Both the position numbers and the translations under genes were made by a program. Positions 18,535-27,441 of a DNA stretch of 64,000 bases are shown here, piece after piece (position 1 is the first letter of the stretch; each line of letters opens with the position of its first letter). The DNA lies in contig OZ243042.1 of NCBI GenBank assembly GCA_965212085.1, forward strand, positions 2,356,001-2,420,000, in the 5' to 3' direction. Below the pieces are notes generated by a model. That model was not told the origin of the DNA and made no database searches. It saw only the letters and a program-made list of their open reading frames with translations. The stretch is from JAHRAW01 sp965212085. GTDB lineage: Bacteria > Pseudomonadota > Gammaproteobacteria > Arenicellales > Poriferihabitantaceae.

Positions 18535-18695
18535 CGTTCAGTCATCCTAAACATAAGTTTCAGGGTTGAGTCATTAGAAAGTCATTGACAATTCCGCAGA
18601 CACGCAATATCCCACTTTAAACTAGTTTATATGTCAACTAAAAAATGAAAATTGTGATTCAAAGGTAAAATTTCCTAGTAAAATCAACCCGTAAG

Positions 18696-21600
18696 ATGAT
18701 TCCAACCGCCCCGTTCGCCGACCACAACCCATTGCGGGCCGCGGTTCGCAGCGCCTACCACGCCGATGAGGGCGAATGCGCCGCGCAACTGCTGGCCGGG
18801 GTGTCGCTCAGCCCCGCACAACGCCGCCGCATCGCCGACACCGCGCGCCAACTGGTGGGCGCCATCCGCGCCGACCATCAGGGACACGGCGGGCTGGATG
18901 CGTTCCTGCAGGAATACAAACTGTCCGGCGAAGAAGGCGTGGCCTTGATGTGCCTGGCCGAGGCGCTGCTGCGGATTCCCGACCCAACCACCGCCGATGC
19001 CCTCATCGAAGACACCCTGGGCGGTGCCGACTGGCGCGCCCACCTCGGCCACAGCGAATCTTTGTTCGTCAATATGTCCACCTGGGGGCTGATGCTGACC
19101 GGCAAGGTGGTGTCCCTGGAGCGGCAGGGGTTGGATCCCGGCGGCGGCCACCTGCCCGGCTTGGTGGCGCGGCTGGTGGCGCGCAGCGGCGAACCCGTGA
19201 TTCGCGCCGCGCTGGTACGGGCGATGAAAATTATGGGGCGGCAGTTCGTGCTGGCCGAGGACATACACGCCGGCCTCAAGGCCGCCCGCCACCGCGAACG
19301 CCTGGGCTATGCCTATTCCTACGACATGCTGGGAGAAGCCGCGCGCACCGCCGCAGACGCGCAAAAATACCTGGACGCCTACTTTGATGCCATCGCCGCC
19401 ATCGGAAAAAACGACGCCTTCGGCGACCCGCAGCGCAGCGCCGGCCTATCGGTCAAGTTGTCGGCCCTGCACCCCCGCTACGAGTTCGCCCAGGCCCGGC
19501 GCGTTATGGACGAACTGCTGCCGCGCATCAAATCGTTGTGCGTGGCGGCGCGCGCCCACGGCATCGGCCTGACCATTGACGCCGAAGAATCCGAGCGCCT
19601 CGACCCGTCGTTGTCGGTGCTCGAAGCGCTGTCCCTGGCCCCGGATCTGGGGGGCTGGGACGGGCTTGGGTTTGTGGTGCAGGGATACCAGAAACGCGCC
19701 CCGGCGGTCCTGGACTGGATGCAAGACCTCGCATCAAGAAGCAACCGCAAAATAATGATAAGGCTGGTAAAAGGTGCCTACTGGGACACCGAAATCAAAC
19801 ACGCCCAGGTCAACGGTTTCGCCGGCTACCCGGTGTTCACCCGCAAGTTGGCCACCGATGTTTCGTACCTGGCCTGCGCACAGAAACTGCTCGCCCACCC
19901 AACGCGCTTTTTCCCGTTGTTCGCCACCCACAACGCGCACACGGTGGCCGCCATCCTGGCCTTCGCCGGCGACCGCCGGGACTTCGAGTTTCAGTGCCTC
20001 CACGGCATGGGGGAAATCCTCTACGATCAAGTGATGCGCCGGCACCACGCAGCCTGCCGGATCTACGCGCCGGTTGGCCCTCACCGGGATTTGCTGGCCT
20101 ACCTGGTACGGCGTCTGCTGGAGAACGGCGCCAACAGCTCTTTCGTCAACCGCCTGGTGGACAAGCACCTGCCCATCGAGCAGATCATCCGCGACCCGGT
20201 GGCGGCGCTGGCCGAATGTAGCCCCCTGCCCCACCCCGGCATCCCGGTGCCCGCGCGCCTCTACCCCGACCGCGAAAACTCCGCCGGAATGAACCTGTTT
20301 GACAGCGAAACCCTGGGGCAATACTACCGCGCCGTCCGGCGGCTGCAAACCGAATCCCGGACGGCGAAGCCCATCACGCCCGGCGTTGCCACGACGGAAG
20401 AAGCCGGAGCCGAAGCCGAAAAAAGCGCCCCGGTCATCAACCCCGCCACCGGGGCAACCGTCGGCGTGGTTCGCCACGCCGGCGACGCGGACATCGAAAA
20501 CGCCCTCACCTCGGCCCGCGCGGCGGCGGATTCGTGGGATGGTTTGGGCGGAAACGCCCGCGCAGAGATGCTGGAGGCCGCCGCCGATTTGTACCAGCGC
20601 CACCGCGACGAGTTCTTGTACCTGTGCAACGTAGAAGCCGGCAAGACCCTGCCGGACGCGGTGGCCGAACTGCGGGAGGCGGTGGATTTTTTGCGCTATT
20701 ACGCGGCGCAGGCGCGGCGGGATTTTGCCGGCGCGCAGCCCCTCCCCGGCCCCACCGGCGAGCGCAATCAACTGGCGCTGCACGGGCGCGGGGTGTTCGT
20801 CTGCATCAGCCCGTGGAATTTCCCGCTGGCGATCTTCACCGGGCAAGCAAGCGCCGCCCTGGCCGCCGGCAACTGCGTCATCGCCAAGCCCGCCGAGCAA
20901 ACCCCGCTGATCGCCGACTGCGCGGTCGCGCTGCTACACCGCGCCGGGGTGCCCGAAGCGGTATTGCACTGCCTGCCCGGCGGCGGCCCGGTGGTGGGCG
21001 CGAAACTGGTATCCGACCCCCGCATCGCCGGGGTCGCCTTCACCGGCTCCACCGCAACCGCCCAACGGATTCAGCAGGCCCTGGCGAAAAATCCGGGGCC
21101 GGGGCTGGTGCCAATCCGCCCGTTCATCGCCGAGACCGGCGGCATCAACGCCATGATCGTGGACTCCACCGCCCTGCCCGAACAGGTGGTCGGCGATGTG
21201 CTGGCATCGGCTTTTCAAAGCGCCGGGCAGCGGTGCTCGGCGCTGCGGGTGTTGTACCTGCAAAGCGAAGTGGCCGGGCGCATTATGGAAATGCTGCGCG
21301 GCGCCATGGCGGAACTGATCATCGGCGATCCGCTGGACATCGCCACGGATGTCGGCCCGGTGATTGACCGGGCGGCGCGGGAAAAACTGCTGGCCCACGT
21401 CGAACAATGCCGCAAAAAGGGCTTCAAGGTTGAGAGCGGCGGCGATGTTTGCGATGATTTCGGTGATGACACAAAAGGCTTTTTCTTCCCGCCGACGATC
21501 ATCGAAATCAACGGCATCGCCGACCTCGGCGAAGAAGTCTTCGGCCCGGTGCTGCATATCGCCCGCTTCCACGGCGCGGATCTCGACAAGGTGGTGGACG

Positions 21601-21887
21601 ACATCAACGCCGCCGGTTACGGGCTGACCTTCGGCATCCACAGCCGCATCCACGCCACCGTGGAGCGCATCCGCTCGCGCATCAAGGCCGGCAACATCTA
21701 CGTCAACCGCAACACCATCGGCGCGGTGGTGGGGGTGCAGCCGTTCGGCGGCGAAGGGCTGTCGGGCACCGGCCCGAAAGCCGGCGGGCCCAACTATCTG
21801 CGTGGATTTGCGCTGGAACGCGCGCTCAGCGTGGACACCACCGCCGCCGGCGGCAACGCCTCGCTGCTGTCGCTGGAATCGTTATGA
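18696..21887 (+). CDS. putA: Bifunctional proline dehydrogenase / glutamate semialdehyde dehydrogenase
   Basis: Oxidises proline to glutamate in two steps on one membrane-associated chain. The FAD-dependent proline dehydrogenase half (about residues 60-490) has KLSALHPRYEFAQARRV, RLVKGAYWDTEIKHAQ and FATHNAHT; the NAD-dependent aldehyde dehydrogenase half has PWNFPLAIFTGQ, FTGSTATAQRI, ETGGINAMIVD and catalytic Cys847 in QSAGQRCSALRV, ending in QPFGGEGLSGTGPKAGGP. At 1063 residues it lacks the N-terminal ribbon-helix-helix repressor domain of the about 1320-residue enteric PutA, so it should not autoregulate. It stands alone, with no putP beside it. Confidence 0.96.
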   Translation: MIPTAPFADHNPLRAAVRSAYHADEGECAAQLLAGVSLSPAQRRRIADTARQLVGAIRADHQGHGGLDAFLQEYKLSGEEGVALMCLAEALLRIPDPTTADALIEDTLGGADWRAHLGHSESLFVNMSTWGLMLTGKVVSLERQGLDPGGGHLPGLVARLVARSGEPVIRAALVRAMKIMGRQFVLAEDIHAGLKAARHRERLGYAYSYDMLGEAARTAADAQKYLDAYFDAIAAIGKNDAFGDPQRSAGLSVKLSALHPRYEFAQARRVMDELLPRIKSLCVAARAHGIGLTIDAEESERLDPSLSVLEALSLAPDLGGWDGLGFVVQGYQKRAPAVLDWMQDLASRSNRKIMIRLVKGAYWDTEIKHAQVNGFAGYPVFTRKLATDVSYLACAQKLLAHPTRFFPLFATHNAHTVAAILAFAGDRRDFEFQCLHGMGEILYDQVMRRHHAACRIYAPVGPHRDLLAYLVRRLLENGANSSFVNRLVDKHLPIEQIIRDPVAALAECSPLPHPGIPVPARLYPDRENSAGMNLFDSETLGQYYRAVRRLQTESRTAKPITPGVATTEEAGAEAEKSAPVINPATGATVGVVRHAGDADIENALTSARAAADSWDGLGGNARAEMLEAAADLYQRHRDEFLYLCNVEAGKTLPDAVAELREAVDFLRYYAAQARRDFAGAQPLPGPTGERNQLALHGRGVFVCISPWNFPLAIFTGQASAALAAGNCVIAKPAEQTPLIADCAVALLHRAGVPEAVLHCLPGGGPVVGAKLVSDPRIAGVAFTGSTATAQRIQQALAKNPGPGLVPIRPFIAETGGINAMIVDSTALPEQVVGDVLASAFQSAGQRCSALRVLYLQSEVAGRIMEMLRGAMAELIIGDPLDIATDVGPVIDRAAREKLLAHVEQCRKKGFKVESGGDVCDDFGDDTKGFFFPPTIIEINGIADLGEEVFGPVLHIARFHGADLDKVVDDINAAGYGLTFGIHSRIHATVERIRSRIKAGNIYVNRNTIGAVVGVQPFGGEGLSGTGPKAGGPNYLRGFALERALSVDTTAAGGNASLLSLESL

Positions 21888-21890
21888 CTC

Positions 21891-21922
21891 GGTGAACCGG
21901 TGAACCGGTGAACCGGTGAACC
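21891..21922. repeat. GGTGAACC octamer, four tandem copies
   Basis: Perfect tandem array starting five bases after the putA stop. It fills most of the short gap to the convergent stress-protein gene. Confidence 0.9.
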
Positions 21923-21936
21923 GGCGCGTGCGCAAC

Positions 21937-22380
21937 TCAGCGCCCGACCGCCGTCCCGATTTTCAGCGCCATCACCGAACACGGCGCGTGCGTCGCCAGC
22001 TTCGCGCTACACGAACCGAGCAGCATTTCCCCGCCGGCGCGGCTCTTGTCGTAGCCGACCACCATCAAATCCGGCTTGCGCTGGCGGGCCACCTTGAGGA
22101 TGCTCTCGGCGCGCTTGCCCACCGACACGCTGGTGGTGGCCTTGCTTTTCATCTTTGCGCGCACGAACTGATTGAGGCTCGCCTCCATTTCCTTTCTGGC
22201 CTGTTTCTGCGCGTCGGCGGGAAAGTAGGCGGCGACGATGGGCATGCCGTAGCCCGGTATGACCGTGGTCACGTGCACCCGAGCGCCAAATACCCCGGCC
22301 AGATCGTCCACCTGTTTCAGCACGCGCACGGCCAGGCGTTGGCGCTGCATATCTATGGGTACCAGAATTTTCTTGAACAT
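21937..22380 (-). CDS. Universal stress protein, UspA family
   Basis: Cytoplasmic 147-residue protein with a single Usp domain. The N-terminal strand is FKKILVPIDMQ; the C-terminal ATP-binding-type motif is recognisable in VVGYDKSRAGGEMLLGSCSAKLATHAPCSVMAL (Gly and Ser positions of G2xG9xG(S/T)). It is convergent with putA across the octamer array. The specific stress or ligand is unknown. Confidence 0.9.
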   Translation of the reverse strand: MFKKILVPIDMQRQRLAVRVLKQVDDLAGVFGARVHVTTVIPGYGMPIVAAYFPADAQKQARKEMEASLNQFVRAKMKSKATTSVSVGKRAESILKVARQRKPDLMVVGYDKSRAGGEMLLGSCSAKLATHAPCSVMALKIGTAVGR

Positions 22381-22502
22381 GATGTGCTCCTCGGAATGTG
22401 TTGTTGCCCCGGCGGTGGTTGATTATAAGGCGAGCGCAGCGCACTTTCAATTTGACACGCCGGCGACGGGCGTTTGCGCGGATTACGCCGGGGGTGGGCG
22501 TA

Positions 22503-22524
22503 GGGACAGGTCGCGGCTTGTCCC
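22503..22524. repeat. Dispersed palindrome GGGACAGGTCGCGGCTTGTCCC
   Basis: A slightly decayed copy of the palindrome that flanks both surface-protein genes, here alone between the stress-protein and SDR genes. The rest of the 167-base gap shows nothing else clear. Confidence 0.8.
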
Positions 22525-22547
22525 TACCGACTTTTTACTTCGGCGGA

Positions 22548-23342
22548 TCACAAGCCGAGGATCGCGCCGCCGTCAACGATCAGGGTGCTGCCGTTGATAT
22601 AACTGCCGGCGTTGCCGGCCAGCAGCAGCACGGCGCCGTCGAGTTCGCTGAGCTCGCCGGGGCGTTGGGGGAGCAGGCCGGCGATGTGCGCATGGCCGCG
22701 TTCGCTGTGCAGGAATTCGCGGTTCATTTCGGTGGCGAACCAGCCGGGGGCGAGGGCGTTGACGCGCACGCCTTTGCGGCCGAGTTCCAGGGCCATGGTT
22801 TTGGTTAGTTGAATGACGCCGGCTTTGGCGGCGCTGTAGTTGGCCTGGGAGCGTTGCACCGCCACGCCGAGCACTGACGCCACGTTGATGATGGAGCCGC
22901 CGGTTTTTTGCCGGACCATCTGCCGCGCCGCCGCTTGACCGACCCGCCACACCGCGCTCAGGTCGGTATCCAGCACCCGGGCCCAGGCCTGCTCGGTCAT
23001 CTCCAGGAATTTTTGCGGTTCGGCGACGCCGGCGTTGTTGACCAGCACGTCCACGCGGCCAAAGCGTTCGATGATCTGCGCGAAGGCCGCTTCCACGCTT
23101 TGCCGGTCGTTGACGTCCATCACCACGGGCAGGGCTTCGCTGCCGTCGCCGCTGAGCGTAGCCGCCAGCGATTCGAGTTTGTCGTTGCGTCGCGCCGCCG
23201 GTGCCACCGCGCAGCCGGCGCGCGCCAGGGTCGTGGCGAGGTGCGCGCCGATTCCCGACGAGGCGCCGGTAATCACGGCGACGCGGCCGTCGAGGGCGAA
23301 GGTTTGCCGGAGAAATTCGGTGTCGGGCACGGTGTCGGACAT
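22548..23342 (-). CDS. SDR-family NAD(P)-dependent oxidoreductase
   Basis: Classical short-chain dehydrogenase of 264 residues. Cofactor site VITGASSGIGAHLATTL (near residue 20), NNAG in VLVNNAGVAE, catalytic Ser in INVASVLG, and YSAAKAGVIQLTK with the YxxxK pair. The C-terminal VNALAPGWFATEMNRE and IVDGGAIL are family-typical. The Arg-free APAARRNDKL after strand 2 suggests possible NADP preference, but this is weak. Substrate unknown. Divergent from the FecCD permease gene with a 35-base gap. Confidence 0.92.
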   Translation of the reverse strand: MSDTVPDTEFLRQTFALDGRVAVITGASSGIGAHLATTLARAGCAVAPAARRNDKLESLAATLSGDGSEALPVVMDVNDRQSVEAAFAQIIERFGRVDVLVNNAGVAEPQKFLEMTEQAWARVLDTDLSAVWRVGQAAARQMVRQKTGGSIINVASVLGVAVQRSQANYSAAKAGVIQLTKTMALELGRKGVRVNALAPGWFATEMNREFLHSERGHAHIAGLLPQRPGELSELDGAVLLLAGNAGSYINGSTLIVDGGAILGL

Positions 23343-23377
23343 GAGACGCTTTGGTTTGGCAATGACTATATCATCGC

Positions 23378-24526
23378 ATGCGGCGACGGGGGATAATCAG
23401 CAATTTACCACTCTTCGAGCCGCCCGCCTTGCCCGGTTATTCCACAAGCCGCCGCCGCACCGTCCTCGCCCTGCTGGCCGTGTTGCTGCTGGCGGTGGCC
23501 GGGTATTCGCTGACCAGCGGGGTGATCGCCACCGGCGCCGGCGAAGTGTTGCGGGCGCTGCCCGACGCGCTGGCGGTGATGCTTTCATCCGGGCGCGGGG
23601 GCGGGGGTGCTGCGGACCACCAACTGGCGATGATACTCGCCGAGATCCGGATTCCACGGCTGTTGCTCGGCCTCATGGTCGGCGCCGGGCTTGCCATTTG
23701 CGGCGCCGTGATGCAAGGCTTGTTCCGAAACCCGATGGCCGATCCGGGGCTGCTCGGGGTCTCCTCCGGGGCCGCGCTCGGGGCGGTGCTGACCATCGTG
23801 CTGGGCGGCGGCCTGTCCACCATTGGCGTCGCCGGCCTCGGCTTCATCGGCTCGCTCGGCCCGTGGCTGCTGCCGGCCATGGCGTTCGCCGGCGGCGCGC
23901 TCAGCATCCTGGTGGTTCACCAACTTTCGGTGGTCAACGGCAAAACCGACATCGCCACCATGCTGCTGGCCGGCATCGCCGTCAACGCCATCACCGGCGC
24001 GTTGATCGGCCTGCTGAGCTACGTCGCCGACGACGCGCAGCTGCGCGACCTGATCTTCTGGAGCCTCGGCAGCCTGGAGATCACCGAACGGCGCAAACTG
24101 CTGGCGGCCATGGTCTTCATCATCCCCGCCCTGCTGCTGCTGCCGCGCTACGGCAACGCCCTCAACGCCAACCTGCTGGGGGAAAGCGAAGCCGGGCACC
24201 TCGGCGTGGAAATGGAAAAAATCAAACGCCGCCTGATCGTGCTGGTGGCACTGGTGGTGGGCATCTCGGTCAGCCTGAGCGGCATCATCGGCTTCGTCGG
24301 ATTGGTGGTGCCGCACCTGATCCGCATCCTCACCGGCCCCGACCACCGCCTGCTGCTGCCGGCCTCGGCGTTGTTCGGCGCCGCCCTGCTGGTCGCCGCC
24401 GACGTGGTCGCCCGCGGCGTGGTGGCGCCGGCGGAAATCCCCATCGGCATCATCACCGCGATCCTCGGCGGGCCGTTCTTCCTGTGGCTGCTGCTGCGCT
24501 TTCAGCGCGCCAGGTCGGTGCGCTGA
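23378..24526 (+). CDS. FecCD-family ABC permease (haem/siderophore/cobalamin type)
   Basis: Inner-membrane permease of 382 residues, about ten helices. The family blocks are RIPRLLLGLMVGAGLAICG, MQGLFRNPMADPGLLGVSSG, WSLGSLE, and GIIGFVGLVVPHLIRILTG with DHRLLLPASALFGAALL. Its stop overlaps the next gene's start (TGATG), so it is coupled to the ATPase. Sequence feel is HmuU-like, but a cobalamin role (BtuC) is possible given the BtuF/BtuB genes 5-7 kb away. No binding-protein gene is adjacent. The translated start is uncertain by some codons. Confidence 0.9.
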   Translation: MRRRGIISNLPLFEPPALPGYSTSRRRTVLALLAVLLLAVAGYSLTSGVIATGAGEVLRALPDALAVMLSSGRGGGGAADHQLAMILAEIRIPRLLLGLMVGAGLAICGAVMQGLFRNPMADPGLLGVSSGAALGAVLTIVLGGGLSTIGVAGLGFIGSLGPWLLPAMAFAGGALSILVVHQLSVVNGKTDIATMLLAGIAVNAITGALIGLLSYVADDAQLRDLIFWSLGSLEITERRKLLAAMVFIIPALLLLPRYGNALNANLLGESEAGHLGVEMEKIKRRLIVLVALVVGISVSLSGIIGFVGLVVPHLIRILTGPDHRLLLPASALFGAALLVAADVVARGVVAPAEIPIGIITAILGGPFFLWLLLRFQRARSVR

Positions 24527-25326
24527 TGCTGCGCGCCATCGGCGTCTCGGTGCGCATCGGCGAACACCGGCTGCTGGACAACTTCAGCGCCGCCTTCGCC
24601 CCCGGCGAACTGGCCATGGTGGTGGGCCCCAACGGCGCCGGCAAAACCACGCTGCTGCGCTGCCTTGACGGCGAACTCACACCCACCGGGGGGCGCGTTG
24701 AGCTGGCGCGCCGCCCCATCGGCCAGTGGCCGCGCATTGAACTGGCGCGCCGGCGTGCGGTGCTGCCCCAGCAATCCACCCTGGATTTCCCGTTCAGCGT
24801 CACCGACGTGGTGTTGATGGGGCGCATGCCCCACCCGACCAGCGAAGCGCAAAACCGCGCCATCGCCGCCGAGACACTGGAATGGTGCGACTGCGCGCAG
24901 CTGGGCGAGCGCGCCTATACGAGCCTGTCGGGGGGCGAGCAGCAGCGCGTACAGACCGCGCGGGTGCTGGCGCAGATCCGCGCTCCGGGAGCAGCAACCG
25001 AGACACCGGAGCGCTTCTTGCTGCTGGACGAGCCGGTTTCGGCCCTCGATCTCAGCCATCAGTACGCCCTGCTGCGCCTCCTGAAACGCCTCGCCGGGGA
25101 CGGCATCGGCATGGTCTGCACCCTCCACAACCTCAACCTGGTGGCGCAGTTCGCCGACCGCGCGGTGGTCATTGACCGGGGCATGCTGGTGGCCGACGGC
25201 GCGCCCCTGGAGGTGTTCACCGAGGAGACCCTGAGCCACGTTTTCAACCTGGAGGTGGCGGTGCGGCGGCATCCCGACGACGATTCCATTCCGCTGTTGT
25301 TGCCGAGGCTGAGCGGGCGGGAATGA
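24526..25326 (+). CDS. FecE/HmuV-family ABC transporter ATP-binding protein
   Basis: ATPase partner of the upstream permease, 266 residues from ATG 24526 (MLRAIGVSVRIGEHRLL), which overlaps the permease stop. Walker A VGPNGAGKTTLLRCL, Q-loop LPQQSTLDFPFSV, signature LSGGEQQRVQTARVL and Walker B FLLLDEPVSALD are intact. The LPQQSxLxFPF and VVLMGRMPH wording is closest to the haem ATPase HmuV, which is why I hesitate over calling it BtuD. The C-terminal tail RHPDDDSIPLLLPR is also HmuV-like. Confidence 0.9.
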   Translation: MLRAIGVSVRIGEHRLLDNFSAAFAPGELAMVVGPNGAGKTTLLRCLDGELTPTGGRVELARRPIGQWPRIELARRRAVLPQQSTLDFPFSVTDVVLMGRMPHPTSEAQNRAIAAETLEWCDCAQLGERAYTSLSGGEQQRVQTARVLAQIRAPGAATETPERFLLLDEPVSALDLSHQYALLRLLKRLAGDGIGMVCTLHNLNLVAQFADRAVVIDRGMLVADGAPLEVFTEETLSHVFNLEVAVRRHPDDDSIPLLLPRLSGRE

Positions 25327-25401
25327 ACGGGGCGGCGCGCACCGGCCTTGCCCTGATAAACTGCCTTGATAGATAGCCCAAATATATTTTATTGCGGTAG
25401 C

Positions 25402-25425
25402 CTATTGTCACCGGGCGAACAATAG
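25402..25425. promoter_or_regulatory. Inverted repeat upstream of the taurine-type transporter
   Basis: CTATTGT (25402-25408) and ACAATAG (25419-25425) form a perfect 7-base inverted repeat with a 10-base spacer, and TAGCCTA-like words recur around it. It may be an operator; no regulator gene is adjacent. The 251-base gap holds this and the hairpin below. Confidence 0.3.
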
Positions 25426-25496
25426 CCTAGAATCCGCCAAAATCAGCGTCGCCGCCATAACAGACTTGGGAGGCAGGCGCGAATTTGAAGCGTTAC

Positions 25497-25531
25497 AAAG
25501 GGCCGCGCCGGTTCAAGGCCGGCGGCCTTTT
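25497..25531 (+). terminator. Hairpin with T-run in the leader of the taurine-type operon
   Basis: AAAGGGCCGCGCCGG, a TTCAAGG loop and CCGGCGGCCTTTT form an imperfect GC-rich stem followed by a T-run, about 45 bases before the binding-protein start. Could be an attenuator or a terminator of upstream transcription. Confidence 0.4.
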
Positions 25532-25577
25532 CATAACAACCCCGATCTTATCCAATCACCTAACGAGGTAATTATCC

Positions 25578-26513
25578 ATGAAGTCCATAACAAAAAATCT
25601 TCACCGCGTTGCCGCAGCTGCGGTCGCCGCGACCATGGCCTCGGCCACCCTGGCCGACGTCAACGTCGCGTTCTTTCTGGAATGGGCGACCCCCAACCAG
25701 ATCGCCAAAGTTGAAAAGGCTTACGACAACGCCCTCGGCGAAAAAATGAACTGGGTCAACTTTGACGCCGGCACCGAGATGACCGAAGCGATGCTGGCCG
25801 GTGACATTGACATTTCCTACAGCCAGGGTCTCGCGCCGTTCGTCACCGGCGTCAAGGCAAAAGCGCCGATCAAAACGGTTGCGATTGCGGTTGTCTATCC
25901 GCCCAACCCTTGCGTGGTGCGCGACGGCTCCGGCATCAGCAAAGACAATGCCAACGAACTGGAAGGCAAGACGGTCGCAGTGCCGCTCAACACCATGGCG
26001 GATTATTCGTTCCAGCAACAAATGAAAAACCTCGGCGTCAACATCTCCAAAATCAAGGTCGTTGACCAAGTGCCGGCGGATGGGGCGGTTTCGCTGGTTG
26101 ACGGCAGCGTCGTGATGGTCTGCCTGTTCGGTGGCAACAGCATCGAAAAAGCCAAAGAAGCCGGGAAAGTGCTGATGACCGACGCCGAAACAAAAGCGGC
26201 GGGCTTCGGCGCATTTGATGTGATTTCGGTGACTGAAAAATTCGCTCAGGAAAACCCGGAATTGCTTCGCACTTTCCTTGAAGTCACCCACGAGGCAAAC
26301 GCCGCCTTCGCCAAAGACCAATCCAAGATCAACGTCATCGCCAAAGATGCCGGCATGACGGTTGACGGCGCGCGCGGTCAAATGGCGGATTTCATTTTCC
26401 CGACTCCCGAAGAGCAGTTGAAGAACTTCTTCAACGCCGACGGTCAGGCGACCGCCGCATTTAAATCTCTCGGCGCCCCCTTAAGCGCTCTCGACGCTTC
26501 GTTCCTGAAGTAA
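25578..26513 (+). CDS. ABC substrate-binding protein, taurine/NitT type
   Basis: Periplasmic binding protein of 311 residues with a signal peptide (HRVAAAAVAATMASATLA/D). The mature start DVNVAFFLEWATPNQIAKVEKAY resembles TauA-like proteins that bind taurine or other small sulfonates. GTEMTEAMLAGDIDISYSQG matches the family's ligand-loop block. AACGAGGTAATT lies before the start. A strong terminator-like hairpin follows the gene, consistent with extra expression relative to the membrane subunits. Taurine is a family-level guess. Confidence 0.88.
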   Translation: MKSITKNLHRVAAAAVAATMASATLADVNVAFFLEWATPNQIAKVEKAYDNALGEKMNWVNFDAGTEMTEAMLAGDIDISYSQGLAPFVTGVKAKAPIKTVAIAVVYPPNPCVVRDGSGISKDNANELEGKTVAVPLNTMADYSFQQQMKNLGVNISKIKVVDQVPADGAVSLVDGSVVMVCLFGGNSIEKAKEAGKVLMTDAETKAAGFGAFDVISVTEKFAQENPELLRTFLEVTHEANAAFAKDQSKINVIAKDAGMTVDGARGQMADFIFPTPEEQLKNFFNADGQATAAFKSLGAPLSALDASFLK

Positions 26514-26533
26514 GCCGCACGGCTGACCACGCG

Positions 26534-26571
26534 GCGGGCTGTTTCAGCATCATGAAGCAGCCCGCTTTTTT
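26534..26571 (+). terminator. Hairpin terminator/attenuator after the binding-protein gene
   Basis: GCGGGCTG (from 26534) pairs with CAGCCCGC, loop of about 16 bases, followed by TTTTTT. Located between the binding-protein and ATPase genes, where partial termination is common. Confidence 0.75.
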
Positions 26572-26595
26572 GCCGCCGCCAACGGATGAATTCAG

Positions 26596-27399
26596 ATGAG
26601 TGACCTGGTCGCCGACAACATCAACATGAAGTTCGACATGGGCGACGGCGAAGCCGTCCACGCCTTGAAGGACGTCAGTTTTACCCTCAACCAGAGCGGG
26701 CTGCTGTCGGTGCTCGGGCCTTCGGGCTGCGGCAAAACCACGCTGCTCAACATCATCGCCGGTTTCCTGCACCCCACCGGCGGGCGCTTCACGCTCGGCG
26801 ATCACGAAATTGACGGGCCGGGGGTGGATCGCGGCATGGTGTTTCAGCAGGGCGCGTTGTTTGAGTGGCTGACCGTGGCCGAGAACGTGGATTTCGGTTT
26901 GCGCATGAAAAACGCCGACAAAGCCGAGACCGCCAACAAGGTCGAGGAATGGCTCGACATCGTCGGCCTGCAAGGCTTCGGCGGCACGCCGACCTACCAA
27001 CTCTCCGGCGGCATGCAGCAGCGCGTGGCGCTGGCGCGATGCCTGATCAACGACCCGGATTTGATCCTGATGGACGAGCCCCTCGGCGCGCTGGACGCCC
27101 TGACCCGCGAAAAAATGCAGGCGCTGGTGCTGAAAATCTGGAAGGAGACCGGCAAGACCATCATGATCATTACGCACTCGGTGGAAGAAGCCCTGTTGCT
27201 GGGCGAGCGGCTGTTCGTCATGGCGCCGCGCCCCGGGCGGTTGCACAAGCAATACCAACTGCCGTTCGCCGAACGCGGGCTGACCGAAGACCCCCGCGAA
27301 ATCAAAAACAGCCAGGAGTTCGTGGACACCCGCGAAGAAATACTCGCCATGATCTGGAACATGGAAGAAGAGATCATGGGCAAGGCCGAGATCGCGTAA
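26596..27399 (+). CDS. ABC transporter ATP-binding protein, taurine/NitT type
   Basis: ATPase of 267 residues. Walker A LGPSGCGKTTLLNIIAG, Q-loop VFQQGALFEWLTV, signature LSGGMQQRVALARCL, Walker B LILMDEPLGALDALTR and H-loop MIITHSVEEALLLGERLFVM are intact. The order SBP-ATPase-permease and the sequence type match TauABC/SsuABC. The permease gene follows after 42 bases. Confidence 0.92.
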   Translation: MSDLVADNINMKFDMGDGEAVHALKDVSFTLNQSGLLSVLGPSGCGKTTLLNIIAGFLHPTGGRFTLGDHEIDGPGVDRGMVFQQGALFEWLTVAENVDFGLRMKNADKAETANKVEEWLDIVGLQGFGGTPTYQLSGGMQQRVALARCLINDPDLILMDEPLGALDALTREKMQALVLKIWKETGKTIMIITHSVEEALLLGERLFVMAPRPGRLHKQYQLPFAERGLTEDPREIKNSQEFVDTREEILAMIWNMEEEIMGKAEIA

Positions 27400-27441
27400 C
27401 GGTCACGCCGGGCCGGACCAACCCCACAAACCAATGATCCA

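Noticed and set aside
23035..24525. Long in-frame extension upstream of the HmuV-like ATPase
   Set aside because: It overlaps the SDR and permease genes in another frame; the ATPase start at 24526 fits the family and overlaps the permease stop.
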